Below, one piece after another: positions 28,967 through 37,796 of a stretch of DNA of 64,000 nt (position 1 is the first letter of the stretch; every line of letters begins with the position of its first letter). The translations under genes were made by a program, and so were the position numbers. The stretch comes from Shewanella aestuarii (GTDB lineage: Bacteria > Pseudomonadota > Gammaproteobacteria > Enterobacterales > Shewanellaceae): contig NZ_CP050313.1 of NCBI RefSeq assembly GCF_011765625.1, forward strand, positions 3,344,501-3,408,500, read 5' to 3'. The notes under the pieces are model-generated. The model was not told the origin of the DNA, searched no databases, and saw only the letters and a program-made list of their open reading frames with translations.

Positions 28967-29938
28967 CTAAGGTAATTCTTGCCCTTTAGCACTGATATAT
29001 AACGCATACCAATGCTCACGAGACAACTCAACCTCACTCACTTGACTACAGGCTTTAATGCGCAAAGGATTGGTTGTACCAATAACCGGTTGGATCATTG
29101 CCGGATGACGCATCAACCATCCCAACACTATCGACTCAGCAGAAACACCGTATTCTCCGGCAAGTTTGGCAACTAAACGCTGGGTTTGTTGCACTTGAGG
29201 CGCTTTAGTTGACACATCCACACCAGAATACAAACCTTGGCATAAACTTCCCCAGGCTTGAATTTGTATCTGGTTTTGACGGCAATACTGTAACAAACCA
29301 GGTGTAAAATTTATGTCTTTACCATCGGTATTGCCTGCATAAACTGTCTCATCCAGCCAATCATGCTTATGTAAACTCATCTCGACTTGGTTAACCACCA
29401 AAGGGGTATCCAAAACTTGTTGCAGCTCAGCGATTTGATACTGCTGCATATTCGACACACCTAAAAAACGCACCTTACCTGCGTCCCGTAAAGCATGAAA
29501 GGTATCAGCTACCTCATGGGCTTCCATCAGTGGATCGGGGCGATGTAAAACCAACACATCAAGATAATCACAATTTAGCTGCAGCAAACTTTTATTCACA
29601 GAGTGAGTCATCCACTGAGTCGAAAAATCATATCGTTTGGGGCCTAATTCGTCCTCAAAGCGAATACCGCATTTAGTTTGAATGTACATCTGCTCACGTA
29701 TTGATTTTCGCTCGCGAAGTATGTGACCAAACACTTGCTCAGCCTTACCTAATGTATAAATATCAGCATGGTCAAAATAGTTAATATTATTTTCTAAAGC
29801 ACTATCAATCGCCATATTCGCTTGATTAACGTCTGCGGCGGTAATGGCATTGGCATTCCAGCCGCCACCCAACCCCATGCAGCCATAAACCAGAGAGCTG
29901 ACATTAGATAAATAAGTTGATAAAGGCATGGTTTTCAT
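28967..29938 (-). CDS. aldo/keto reductase (YdhF-like)
   Basis: This protein of about 323 residues has the aldo/keto reductase barrel. It shows VYGCMGLGGG at the start, the catalytic Asp and Tyr in YFDHADIYTLG, the Lys in IQTKCG, His in VLHRPDPL, VSNMQQYQI, and a C-terminal NADP-binding segment IQPVIGTTNPLRI. It is expected to be a cytoplasmic NADPH-dependent reductase of aldehydes or ketones; physiological substrate unknown. The ATG at 29938 (MKTMPLS) has GGA 8 bases upstream; the upstream ATG at 29980 lacks a ribosome site. It is monocistronic. Confidence 0.9.
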   Translation of the reverse strand: MKTMPLSTYLSNVSSLVYGCMGLGGGWNANAITAADVNQANMAIDSALENNINYFDHADIYTLGKAEQVFGHILRERKSIREQMYIQTKCGIRFEDELGPKRYDFSTQWMTHSVNKSLLQLNCDYLDVLVLHRPDPLMEAHEVADTFHALRDAGKVRFLGVSNMQQYQIAELQQVLDTPLVVNQVEMSLHKHDWLDETVYAGNTDGKDINFTPGLLQYCRQNQIQIQAWGSLCQGLYSGVDVSTKAPQVQQTQRLVAKLAGEYGVSAESIVLGWLMRHPAMIQPVIGTTNPLRIKACSQVSEVELSREHWYALYISAKGQELP

Positions 29939-30025
29939 TTGAAGTATCCAATCAAAAGCTAAGTGAACAATTGTAGCCATTTATTGATGATGGTGAAGAA
30001 AAATCACAATATAATTCATTGCTCA

Positions 30026-30060
30026 ACTAGCACCTACTAGCACCTACTAGCACCTACTAG
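30026..30060. repeat. 10-bp direct repeat, three and a half copies
   Basis: CACCTACTAG occurs three times in tandem at 30031-30060, preceded by a half copy (ACTAG). It sits in the gap between the aldo/keto reductase and the divergent 30254 gene. Confidence 0.9.
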
Positions 30061-30253
30061 CCAAAACGAACATCAACACATTAACGCAATAAACAACAGC
30101 TAGTTTAATAAATGAAAATTAATTTGGGGGCGAGTTATCTTGTGCCACAAATCAAAAAATCTAGGTTAAAATACCCCACTAGCATGGGTCTAGGTTACCC
30201 ATTTAGCTAGACGGCTAATCAATATAGTGTTCACTTGTATTAAGTAGGTCTCA

Positions 30254-30847
30254 ATGAAGTTTGGAGTTAACGACAGCAAAGTGTATGCCGATGTAGAGGC
30301 AGAAACCTTCTCACTTGCCGAAATGCTGGAGTCAGTTGAAAAAACAGAAACTCAAGCAAACATCGATTTAAGCGTCGATGATGAATTAATTGAAAAAACC
30401 AATAATCGCCGTGACTATCTTTTTTATCTAGCAATACAAAGCTTTGACATTACCAGTCAAGCCGCCATCGACCAACTAGCCACTAAATTTAACTGTACAA
30501 AAAATGATATCGTTAGTGATATGAAAACCTTATCGAATAAGGAAACTTGGCAGTATCATAAACAACGCGTTAAAGATCTCATTAAAAGCCATAATTATCA
30601 AAAGTCGATGCTAAAAGCAGCCAGAAAAAATGATATCTCAAATAAAATGGAGCAATCATTTTCATTTGATGAAAAAACCCTAGTAGCTTTGGCCAAAGAG
30701 TTTAAATGTCGACCTGTGCATATTGCTGAAGACATTAATCACTTCAAAAAATTCTCGACCCAAAAACAACTTTTTATCGACAGAAAAAGCAAAGCCCCGA
30801 TGATCAGAGCACTCACTCGTTTTGCTCGCTTTAATATTCAATATTAG
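30254..30847 (+). CDS. unknown protein with internal duplication
   Basis: This 197-residue protein belongs to no family I recognise. Two stretches align with each other: residues about 77-110 (IDQLATKFNCTKNDIVSDMK) and about 147-180 (LVALAKEFKCRPVHIAEDIN). Each is followed by a similar KTLSNKETWQYHKQ or HFKKFSTQKQLFI segment. The spacing of small hydrophobics and the DI.(S/E)D(M/I) core look like a helix-turn-helix, so two tandem DNA-binding helical units are possible. The first 50 residues are acidic. No signal peptide or membrane helix. It is monocistronic, with an AGG site upstream, and its stop is 17 bases before a 9-bp tandem repeat. Confidence 0.7.
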   Translation: MKFGVNDSKVYADVEAETFSLAEMLESVEKTETQANIDLSVDDELIEKTNNRRDYLFYLAIQSFDITSQAAIDQLATKFNCTKNDIVSDMKTLSNKETWQYHKQRVKDLIKSHNYQKSMLKAARKNDISNKMEQSFSFDEKTLVALAKEFKCRPVHIAEDINHFKKFSTQKQLFIDRKSKAPMIRALTRFARFNIQY

Positions 30848-30863
30848 ACCACTCAGCTCTAGG

Positions 30864-30927
30864 CCAACCTGCACAACCTGCACAACCTGCACAACCTGCA
30901 CAACCTGCACAACCTGCACAACCTGCA
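30864..30927. repeat. 9-bp tandem repeat, about seven copies
   Basis: GCACAACCT is repeated six times perfectly from 30871 to 30924, with partial copies on both sides. It lies just downstream of the 30254-30847 stop codon. Slippage at such arrays makes copy number vary between strains. Confidence 0.95.
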
Positions 30928-31192
30928 AGGATGCTAGCAGCGCTTAGCAAATCGGCAATCTAAAGATAATTAATGCCATCGCCTTGGCGTTGAAATACAC
31001 GCGACTAACAACTCCATTTGAGCCAAAAATCTTCTCAATACGTAGAAGTGTCAACTTTTGCTAACAATTGTATATTTGACATTTACTGTCAATCTTAGAC
31101 TATAAGAGCGGAATAAATTAAAAACTCAAAAGCAGCACTACTTTTACCCACTTCATAATTGAATGAAGCAATCGCTAAGGAAGCAAACAACA

Positions 31193-33262
31193 ATGAAAAA
31201 GTCTTTAATCGCCATCGCGATGGCATCCACTTTCTTATCAGCTTGCGGCTCATCAGATGTAAACAATGCTGATGCGAACACCACGATAACCGCCCCAGCG
31301 GCTAAGGCTGAGTTAGGCAATTTTGGAATCGATTTAACCGCTCGCAATGAAAACATAAAACCTGGCGATGACTTTTTCATGTATGCCAGTGGCACTTGGT
31401 ATGACAATTTTGAAATGCCAGCAGATAAAACCCGCTATGGTGCTTTTACCGCATTAGCAGAGCGTAGTGAAGTGCAAGTAAAAGAGATTATTGACGACAT
31501 TACTAGCCGTTCAAACCTCAATGCTGATGAACAACTCATTGCTGATTTTTATCAGTCATACATGGATGTCTCAACCATTAACAAATTAGGCATCAAACCT
31601 ATCCAAAGCACTTTAGACAGCATAGCTCAAGCGAGTTCTACCGATGATTTAACTAAAATTTTTGGTTCAGCATGGTTAACAGGAACCACCTCGCCAATTT
31701 GGGGAGGAATGTGGTTTAACCGCTTAGACCCAAATCAATATGAAATGTCACTTGGTGCTGGCGGCTTAGGCTTACCAGACCGTTCATACTATCTTGAAGA
31801 TAGCGAACGCTTCGTTAATATTCGTACCGCCTACGTTGAGCACATTGCGCAAATGTTAGCTTTTGCGGGCATTAAAGATGGTCAAGCACGCGCACAAGCC
31901 ATTGTTGATTTAGAAACTAAAATCGCCCAAGGCCACTGGCCACGTGAAAAGCGCCGCGATCGCGATTTAACCTTAAATCAAATCAAGCGTACTGAATTAG
32001 CCCAAGCCTACCCAGATTTTAATTGGGACTTATTTTTTGCCCAAACAGGCTACCAAGTACCGCAATTGAATATGTCTCAACCCGAACCGATTAAGGCAAT
32101 GATTGAGCTAGTGAATAGCCAGCCTCTTAATGTGTGGCAAGATTATCTGACTTACCACACGATCAAAGGCAATGCTGATTATTTATCGGAAGATATTTTC
32201 GAAACCAACTTTGAATTTTACGGCAAAACCTTAAATGGTCAGCAAGAGCCACGCCCGCGCTGGAAACGTGCAGTAACCGAAATGTCAGACACACAATCAC
32301 TGGGTTTTGCCATTGGTAAAGTGTATGTTGCTCGCTATTTCCCTGAATCATCTAAGCAACAAATGTCAGTACTGGTTGAAAACTTACGTACCGCATTAGG
32401 TCAACGCATCGATGGTTTGGACTGGATGAGCGAAGAAACCAAAGTGAACGCAAGAGCTAAACTTGCCGCATTCACGCCTAAAATTGGTTATCCCGATGTA
32501 TGGCAAGAGTTTGATGGCGTTCAATTATCCAATAACGATTTAGTGGGTAATATCGCCAATCTACGTCAGTTCTTCCATGCTGATAGTGTGGCAAAAGAAC
32601 TGCAAAAAACCGACCGCAATCGTTGGGGCATGACACCACAATATGTGAATGCTTATTACAACAGCTCATTTAACGAAATCGTTTTCCCAGCCGCCATTTT
32701 ACAGCCGCCATTTTTTGATCCTAATGCCGACCCAGCCGTAAACTACGGAGGCATTGGTGCAGTCATTGGGCATGAAATGGGCCATGGTTTTGATGATCAA
32801 GGCTCAAAATCCGATGCGAATGGCATTCAACAAAACTGGTGGACTGACGCTGATCGCGCTGCCTTTGAAGCCAGAACGCAAAAACTTGTTGAGCAATACA
32901 GTTTATATGAGCCACTACCTGATAACTTCGTAAATGGCCGTAATAGCCTAGGTGAAAACATTGGTGATGTCGGCGGTTTAGCCATGGCTTACCATGCTTA
33001 TCAACTCAGCTTAAACGGTAAAGAAGCGCCTATCATTGATGGCACAACCGGTGATCAGCGTTTCTTCCTGGCTTGGGCTCAAGTGTGGAAAGAAAAGCGC
33101 ACCGAAGAAAGCATGCTCAATCAACTTCGTGGCGGTACTCACTCTCCAGGACGCTACCGTGCTTTAGCACCACGCAACCATGACGCTTGGTACAAAGCCT
33201 TTGATGTCAAACCGGGTGACAAGCTCTATCTTGCTGAAGATGAGCGCGTACGTATTTGGTAA
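31193..33262 (+). CDS. M13 family metallopeptidase lipoprotein (PepO/neprilysin-like)
   Basis: This 689-residue zinc endopeptidase has a lipoprotein signal peptide with lipobox LSACGSS, so the mature enzyme is probably anchored in a periplasm-facing membrane. The catalytic motif is HEMGHGFDDQG with His-527, and the third zinc ligand lies in GENIGDVGGLA (Glu-588). Other M13 marks are NAYYNSSFNEIVFPAAILQP and the C-terminal CxxW-like position, here ending ERVRIW. M13 enzymes cut short peptides. The ATG at 31193 (MKKSLIAIAM) starts a clean signal peptide with AAGGAAG upstream; an upstream in-frame start at 31163 would spoil it. It is monocistronic with its own terminator. Confidence 0.92.
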   Translation: MKKSLIAIAMASTFLSACGSSDVNNADANTTITAPAAKAELGNFGIDLTARNENIKPGDDFFMYASGTWYDNFEMPADKTRYGAFTALAERSEVQVKEIIDDITSRSNLNADEQLIADFYQSYMDVSTINKLGIKPIQSTLDSIAQASSTDDLTKIFGSAWLTGTTSPIWGGMWFNRLDPNQYEMSLGAGGLGLPDRSYYLEDSERFVNIRTAYVEHIAQMLAFAGIKDGQARAQAIVDLETKIAQGHWPREKRRDRDLTLNQIKRTELAQAYPDFNWDLFFAQTGYQVPQLNMSQPEPIKAMIELVNSQPLNVWQDYLTYHTIKGNADYLSEDIFETNFEFYGKTLNGQQEPRPRWKRAVTEMSDTQSLGFAIGKVYVARYFPESSKQQMSVLVENLRTALGQRIDGLDWMSEETKVNARAKLAAFTPKIGYPDVWQEFDGVQLSNNDLVGNIANLRQFFHADSVAKELQKTDRNRWGMTPQYVNAYYNSSFNEIVFPAAILQPPFFDPNADPAVNYGGIGAVIGHEMGHGFDDQGSKSDANGIQQNWWTDADRAAFEARTQKLVEQYSLYEPLPDNFVNGRNSLGENIGDVGGLAMAYHAYQLSLNGKEAPIIDGTTGDQRFFLAWAQVWKEKRTEESMLNQLRGGTHSPGRYRALAPRNHDAWYKAFDVKPGDKLYLAEDERVRIW

Positions 33263-33305
33263 CCTTTAATTAAACGGTCCAAAATATTTATAAATACCAT
33301 TAAAC

Positions 33306-33333
33306 AAATGCCAGTTAAGTACTGGCATTTTTG
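33306..33333 (+). terminator. rho-independent terminator after the M13 peptidase
   Basis: A 10-bp stem (33306-33315 with 33321-33330) with a 5-base loop is followed by Ts. Confidence 0.85.
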
Positions 33334-33409
33334 TTAGCTTCAAACCTAAGCATAAATTAATTGTCATTATGGGCTATTAATTTGAGCAAATGGCTGCATA
33401 TTTTATCTA

Positions 33410-33570
33410 ATACCAATCACGATAAGTAAGTGATCAAAAATAGCGTAGAAAAAACGCTTGAGAACAAGGCTGATGTTTTCGATAAGTAGTTATTCTACAA
33501 TCAAAAATCTAACGCTGTTATCAAGTGTTTTAACAAGCTAGGGTGATCAGTTATTTATTACGATTGGTAT
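33410..33570. mobile_element. MITE-like element with 27-bp terminal inverted repeats
   Basis: The ends ATACCAATC(A/G)...TGATCA face each other: 33410-33436 and the complement of 33544-33570 agree at about 21 of 27 positions, with perfect outer nine bases and perfect inner TGATCA. The 161-base element encodes no protein and is AT-rich. Small non-coding elements with such ends (MITEs) are moved by transposases encoded elsewhere. It lies 46 bases before the YghU-like gene and could carry or split its promoter. Confidence 0.75.
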
Positions 33571-33615
33571 AATTACCACACAGGCTAAAACAATTAACCC
33601 AATAAGGAAATTAAC

Positions 33616-34473
33616 ATGACAAACCAATATATCCCGCCAAAAGTATGGGTAATGGACGGTGAAAATGGTGGCAAATTTGCCAATATCAACCGCCCTACAG
33701 CAGGTGCTAGATATGAAAAGGTGCTAGATGTCGGCACGCATCCATTACAATTACACTCGTTAGCGACACCGAATGGCCAAAAGGTCACCATATTACTAGA
33801 AGAGTTACTTGCTCTTGGGATCAGCGCAGCGGAATATGATGCCTATATCATCAACATTGGTGATGGTGAGCAGTTTTCTTCTGGCTTTGTTGAGATAAAC
33901 CCTAATTCTAAAATCCCAGCGTTACTCGATCGCTCAGGCGACACACCAATCCGCGTCTTTGAGTCAGGGGCAATTTTACTCTACTTAGCAGAAAAGTTTG
34001 GCCACTTTTTACCCAAAGATATCGCAAAACGCACTGAGGCAATGAACTGGCTATTCTGGTTACAAGGTTCAGCGCCCTATCTCGGGGGTGGTTTCGGTCA
34101 TTTTTATGCTTATGCCCCTGAGAAATTTGAATATCCAATAAACCGGTTTGCCATGGAAGCCAAGCGTCAGTTAGACGTGCTTGATAAGCAATTAGCTAAT
34201 CATAAATATATCGCAGGTGATGAATATACCATTGCCGATATTGCCATTTGGCCATGGTACGGTAACTTAATTATCAATAATGGCTATGATGCGGCTGAGT
34301 TTTTAGATGTAGCTAGCTATACGCATGTGGTACGTTGGGCAAAAGAGATAGCCCAACGTGAAGCAGTAAAACGTGGGGTAATAGTTAACCGTTCTTGGGG
34401 TGAAGAATGGGAGCAAGTACCTAAACGCCACAGTGCTGCGGACATTGACCTAGTAATGAGCAAAAAAACATAA
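33616..34473 (+). CDS. yghU: YghU-type glutathione transferase / disulfide-bond oxidoreductase
   Basis: This 285-residue protein has the YghU N-terminal extension (YIPPKVWVMDGENGGKFANI) before a thioredoxin-like GST domain (LHSLATPNGQKVTILLEELL, NPNSKIPALLD, VFESGAILLYLAEKFG) and a helical C-terminal GST domain (EYTIADIAIWPWYGN). Family enzymes bind two glutathiones and reduce small disulfides or peroxides in the cytoplasm. AAGGAAATT precedes the ATG. The length and the N-terminal extension fit YghU rather than shorter GSTs. It is monocistronic. Confidence 0.9.
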   Translation: MTNQYIPPKVWVMDGENGGKFANINRPTAGARYEKVLDVGTHPLQLHSLATPNGQKVTILLEELLALGISAAEYDAYIINIGDGEQFSSGFVEINPNSKIPALLDRSGDTPIRVFESGAILLYLAEKFGHFLPKDIAKRTEAMNWLFWLQGSAPYLGGGFGHFYAYAPEKFEYPINRFAMEAKRQLDVLDKQLANHKYIAGDEYTIADIAIWPWYGNLIINNGYDAAEFLDVASYTHVVRWAKEIAQREAVKRGVIVNRSWGEEWEQVPKRHSAADIDLVMSKKT

Positions 34474-34524
34474 AAAACGATATAAAGCAATTTGATATAT
34501 GTTGATAATGGTCATTGCACTCGA

Positions 34525-34566
34525 CAATAAAACACCGCGCAGATGTATGTCAGCGTGGTGTTATTG
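34525..34566 (+). terminator. hairpin terminator after yghU
   Basis: A long stem (34525-34540 with 34553-34566, including one G:U pair) has a 12-base loop. It lies about 50 bases after the stop, with few Ts behind. Confidence 0.6.
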
Positions 34567-34647
34567 TGCGCTTGCTTGAGCTTATTTTTCGCTTAGATTT
34601 AGCTTAGTTTTAACCTTGAGCACCTACAGCAAATTGAACCAGTAAAG

Positions 34648-35502
34648 TTACACTAATACCGCTTTAAAACACTCAGTTGGCGTAACCAATTCTTGCTGCG
34701 CGGCAATGGTTTGTAATTCCCACTGTTGTGCGGCTTGAGTCACTTTTAACACTCCATAACTAGCATTAGTAGCATGCTCAAAAGCCGCTAATGGTTCAAC
34801 ACCTTTAACTAACCCTGCGGTAAATAGTGCCGAAATTAAATCGCCAACGCCCACAGGTTGTTTGTTAAATTCCAACTGAGGTCGTTGAATTAAAAAACAA
34901 CCCTGCTCTGTTGCTAACATCATTGAAAATGTCTCATCTGCAAGACTATGTAAGTGTTTTACCAATACTATATTGGGCCCAAGTTCACGAGCTTTTTGGC
35001 AAGCTGCCTTGGCCTGCTCAAGATTAGTAATTGGCATGCGAGTAAATTCGCTCAGTTCAAACTGATTAGGCACAATCACATCAGCAAGCGGCATCACATT
35101 ATTAATCAATTGTTCTGTAATGCCCTCAGCTAAAATACAACCTTTTTCAGGGTCACCCATCACGGGATCGCATACATAAATTGCAGCAGGATTAGCAGCT
35201 TTTACTTTATTAACTGTTTGAATAATGGCTTGGCATTGCTCTGCACTGCCTTGATAACCAGATAACACCGCAAAACAATCTTCCAGCTTGCCAATTTGGC
35301 TGATCCCATTGATAAGCTGGTTAATATCGTCAGCTGAAAAGGCACGTCCTGTCCAACCTTGTGGGTATTGGGTATGATTTGAAAACTGTACCGTATGAAT
35401 CGGCCAAACTTCTAATCCCATTCGCTGTAATGGAAATACAGCTGAGCTATTACCAGCATGGCCATAAACAACATGGGATTGAATGGAAATGACACCTTTC
35501 AT
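34648..35502 (-). CDS. pdxY: Pyridoxal kinase PdxY
   Basis: This 284-residue ribokinase-fold kinase phosphorylates pyridoxal to pyridoxal phosphate in the vitamin B6 salvage path. Visible are [20 protein letters not shown] at the start, [35 protein letters not shown] and the ATP/anion-hole motif [14 protein letters not shown] with the catalytic Asp. The ...GVGD... rather than ...GTGD... variant is common in this group. It is monocistronic. Confidence 0.93.
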   Translation of the reverse strand: MKGVISIQSHVVYGHAGNSSAVFPLQRMGLEVWPIHTVQFSNHTQYPQGWTGRAFSADDINQLINGISQIGKLEDCFAVLSGYQGSAEQCQAIIQTVNKVKAANPAAIYVCDPVMGDPEKGCILAEGITEQLINNVMPLADVIVPNQFELSEFTRMPITNLEQAKAACQKARELGPNIVLVKHLHSLADETFSMMLATEQGCFLIQRPQLEFNKQPVGVGDLISALFTAGLVKGVEPLAAFEHATNASYGVLKVTQAAQQWELQTIAAQQELVTPTECFKAVLV

Positions 35503-35681
35503 AAAATATTCTCATTAATTATCAGCTATATCAAAGCAACTATTCTGCATTAACGACTAACAAGTATATCTCACCCATCTTCTTGTCTGAATGACGATAT
35601 TCGCAAACCAACAAATTATACTGAAAAGATCATCATAAAACTCCAGCCAGAAACATAGCCAATATTATCGATAGCTTATTG

Positions 35682-35900
35682 CTAATGATGATGAGGCTGC
35701 TCAACTTTGGTTTTATTTGCAACAGCAGTATGCTCAGCCGAGTCATCAAGATGATGGCTGATATGTTCTATTTTATCGATAACCGTTTGAACACTCGCGC
35801 GTTTTTTAGGTAAAATTCGTCGAAAAAAACTAAAGTGATGCCTAATCTTTAAAGGCAGGTTAACCACTCGAAATAACACAGACAATGATAGATCCCCCAC
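35682..35900 (-). CDS. possible small protein with His-rich tail
   Basis: A 72-codon frame starts with GTG preceded by AAGG at a usable distance. The product is basic at the N-terminus (LKIRHHFSFFRRILPKKRAS) and ends PHHH. It has no recognised family, and the coding evidence is only the frame and ribosome site, so it may not be real. Confidence 0.3.
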   Translation of the reverse strand: MGDLSLSVLFRVVNLPLKIRHHFSFFRRILPKKRASVQTVIDKIEHISHHLDDSAEHTAVANKTKVEQPHHH

Positions 35901-36137
35901 AAATGAACCTTATATCCAGACGACTTAATTCACATCAAAGCAAATAGGTTCATACTTATCATCACAGACTAAAAATTAATAAGTCATGGTGATAACCTGA
36001 TACGGTTAATCGCCAAGCTTAACGGCAATAAAAGTATTTAATTAATCGCATAAGATGGATCTCATCATACAAACATCACTAAACCCAAATGCAGCTATCA
36101 GCTTATAGTGCCGCCTCTGGCAAAAAGATGAAGCTAA

Positions 36138-36162
36138 AAAAAAGGATGCCGAAGCATCCTTT
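36138..36162 (-). terminator. rho-independent terminator after lysR gene
   Basis: A 9-bp stem (36141-36149 with 36154-36162, loop CGAA) is followed on the minus strand by a run of eight Ts. Confidence 0.9.
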
Positions 36163-36182
36163 AACACTGTCTATGATAGCCA

Positions 36183-37079
36183 TCACTTAGTGTTTTCTAA
36201 AAAATCAAAGATAGAATCAATAATACTTTTCTTAATCACTTGCGATTGCTTTGATGGTTTACACCACAAGGCAATTGGAATTTGAAAATGTTCACGCATT
36301 TCATCACAGGTTATTTCAACCAAATTCTCTGATACGTATTCAGAAGATTTGATTACCTGAGGTAAGATTGACCAACCTAAACCTTGTTGCAAAAACTTTA
36401 TAATCAATGATAACTGATCGATGACTTCATACTCGGCAGACAAAATTACTTTTTCAGCGATATCGTCTTCAATCAACGATGCTAGTACCAATTGTCGGCC
36501 AGACCTTAGCGCTCCAAAAGTTAAATCAGACGGCAAACTTGCTAAAGGGTCATTTCTACTCACAAAAATACTAAAGCGCACATTGCGAAAAAATGTCGCG
36601 TCGATACTTTTAATGGCAATACTTTTGTAGCTATTAACAATGGCAAAGTGAATAGTGCCATCTTTTATGCCATCTTCAACTTCTTCTTTAGTCCTAACAA
36701 AAAAATTGACTTTCATCAGTGGAAATTGAACTTGTAAATTTTTACGGATATGTGCCAAAACGCTATGGGGTATGAAGCTACAATAAGCAATATTAATCGA
36801 TTCTAATTGGCCATATGACAAACTTAACGCAACTTGATCAAACGTATGAGCTTGCTCAACAGCCTGCTTGGCGTAGTGGTAAAGTAATGTCCCATCAGTT
36901 GTGGGCTCTACGCTTCTACCAATTCGCTCAAAAAGTTGTACAGCGACCTGATCTTCCAAATTGGTAATGACTTGTCCAATAGTTGTTCGGTGCTTTTCCA
37001 GTTTCACCGCAGCTTTACTAAACGAGCGTTGCTCATAAACCGCAACAAAGCTACGCAGTTGCTCCAAACTAAAGTTCAT
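36183..37079 (-). CDS. LysR family transcriptional regulator
   Basis: This 298-residue regulator has the LysR winged helix at residues 1-60 (LEQLRSFVAVYEQRSFSKAA then VGQVITNLEDQVAVQLFERI) and a periplasmic-binding-like effector domain behind. It is divergent from the aaeXAB-like efflux operon, the classic position of a LysR regulator of its neighbour (AaeR in E. coli). Its inducer is probably a compound exported by that pump, perhaps an aromatic acid; this is inference from the E. coli Aae parallel. A 16-bp direct repeat in the shared promoter region may be its operator. GGGAG precedes the ATG. Confidence 0.9.
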   Translation of the reverse strand: MNFSLEQLRSFVAVYEQRSFSKAAVKLEKHRTTIGQVITNLEDQVAVQLFERIGRSVEPTTDGTLLYHYAKQAVEQAHTFDQVALSLSYGQLESINIAYCSFIPHSVLAHIRKNLQVQFPLMKVNFFVRTKEEVEDGIKDGTIHFAIVNSYKSIAIKSIDATFFRNVRFSIFVSRNDPLASLPSDLTFGALRSGRQLVLASLIEDDIAEKVILSAEYEVIDQLSLIIKFLQQGLGWSILPQVIKSSEYVSENLVEITCDEMREHFQIPIALWCKPSKQSQVIKKSIIDSIFDFLENTK

Positions 37080-37100
37080 TTGTTAACTCCCAAACAATAA

Positions 37101-37116
37101 ATGACAAACCAGTCCA
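37101..37116. promoter_or_regulatory. 16-bp direct repeat, copy 1 (possible LysR site)
   Basis: ATGACAAACCAGTCCA; matches copy 2 at 37198 in 15 of 16 positions. Both keep the dyad GAC-N6-GTC. It lies 22 bases before the lysR start codon. Confidence 0.5.
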
Positions 37117-37197
37117 GCTTTAAACATACAACTGACCCACAACAAAGTAAGTGTATCTGATATCAATATAATAAACAGTATTAATAGCAAGAACATA

Positions 37198-37213
37198 ATG
37201 ACAAATCAGTCCA
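37198..37213. promoter_or_regulatory. 16-bp direct repeat, copy 2 (possible LysR site)
   Basis: ATGACAAATCAGTCCA; 97 bases from copy 1, close to nine helical turns, so a dimer or tetramer could bridge the two on the same DNA face. Located between the lysR gene and the DUF1656 gene. Confidence 0.5.
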
Positions 37214-37492
37214 ATATTATCATTATAATTAATGATCAAACACATCATTACGCTTCGCTAGAGTGCCACCACACAGACCCAAAAAAGAAATTATTAATCA
37301 GAAGCTTACAATAAGGGACATGGTATTTATTCGTTATGTAGGGCTGAATACATCAAATGCGATAATCAATAAATCTATTTCTCTACTAGAATGATTAAAT
37401 CAAATAAAACTATTTAAGTTTTGACTTACGATTACAGCCTTATCAGCACCCATACTTTTGAAAAACTCATTAATGAATAGATGGTAAATACG

Positions 37493-37696
37493 ATGCCTCA
37501 TGAAATAGCTTTTGGAGAAATTTACGGGCCTCCACTTCTAGCTGTCGTAACCCTTGCATACCTTTTAATGCTAATGGTTACCCAGATTGCAACCAAATTG
37601 GGCTGGTACAAATGGTTTGCAGCACCTGCAATCGTTGAACTGAGTCTAGTCGCCATTTTCACGGTTGTATTAGGTCGGTTTATTGCGTTTACTTGA
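37493..37696 (+). CDS. DUF1656 small membrane protein (AaeX-like)
   Basis: This 67-residue protein opens MPHEIAFGEIYGPPLLA, the usual DUF1656/AaeX beginning, and has two membrane helices. AaeX-type proteins always sit before an HlyD-type fusion protein and a FUSC-type permease, as here. Their job is not known. The ATG at 37493 fits the family start; another in-frame ATG is at 37481. It is the first gene of the efflux operon, with about 100 bases to the next gene. Confidence 0.85.
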   Translation: MPHEIAFGEIYGPPLLAVVTLAYLLMLMVTQIATKLGWYKWFAAPAIVELSLVAIFTVVLGRFIAFT

Positions 37697-37796
37697 ATTA
37701 TGGATGAGCTCAATAACAGCCAAAACCAAAATCAATAACCTCTAAAAACATACTTTTACGCCGTAACACAAACATTATCTAATAGGACATGTTGAC

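Noticed and set aside
30680..30928. reverse-strand frame beginning with repeated Val-Gln-Val
   Set aside because: It is produced by the 9-bp tandem repeat and then runs antisense to the 30254 gene.
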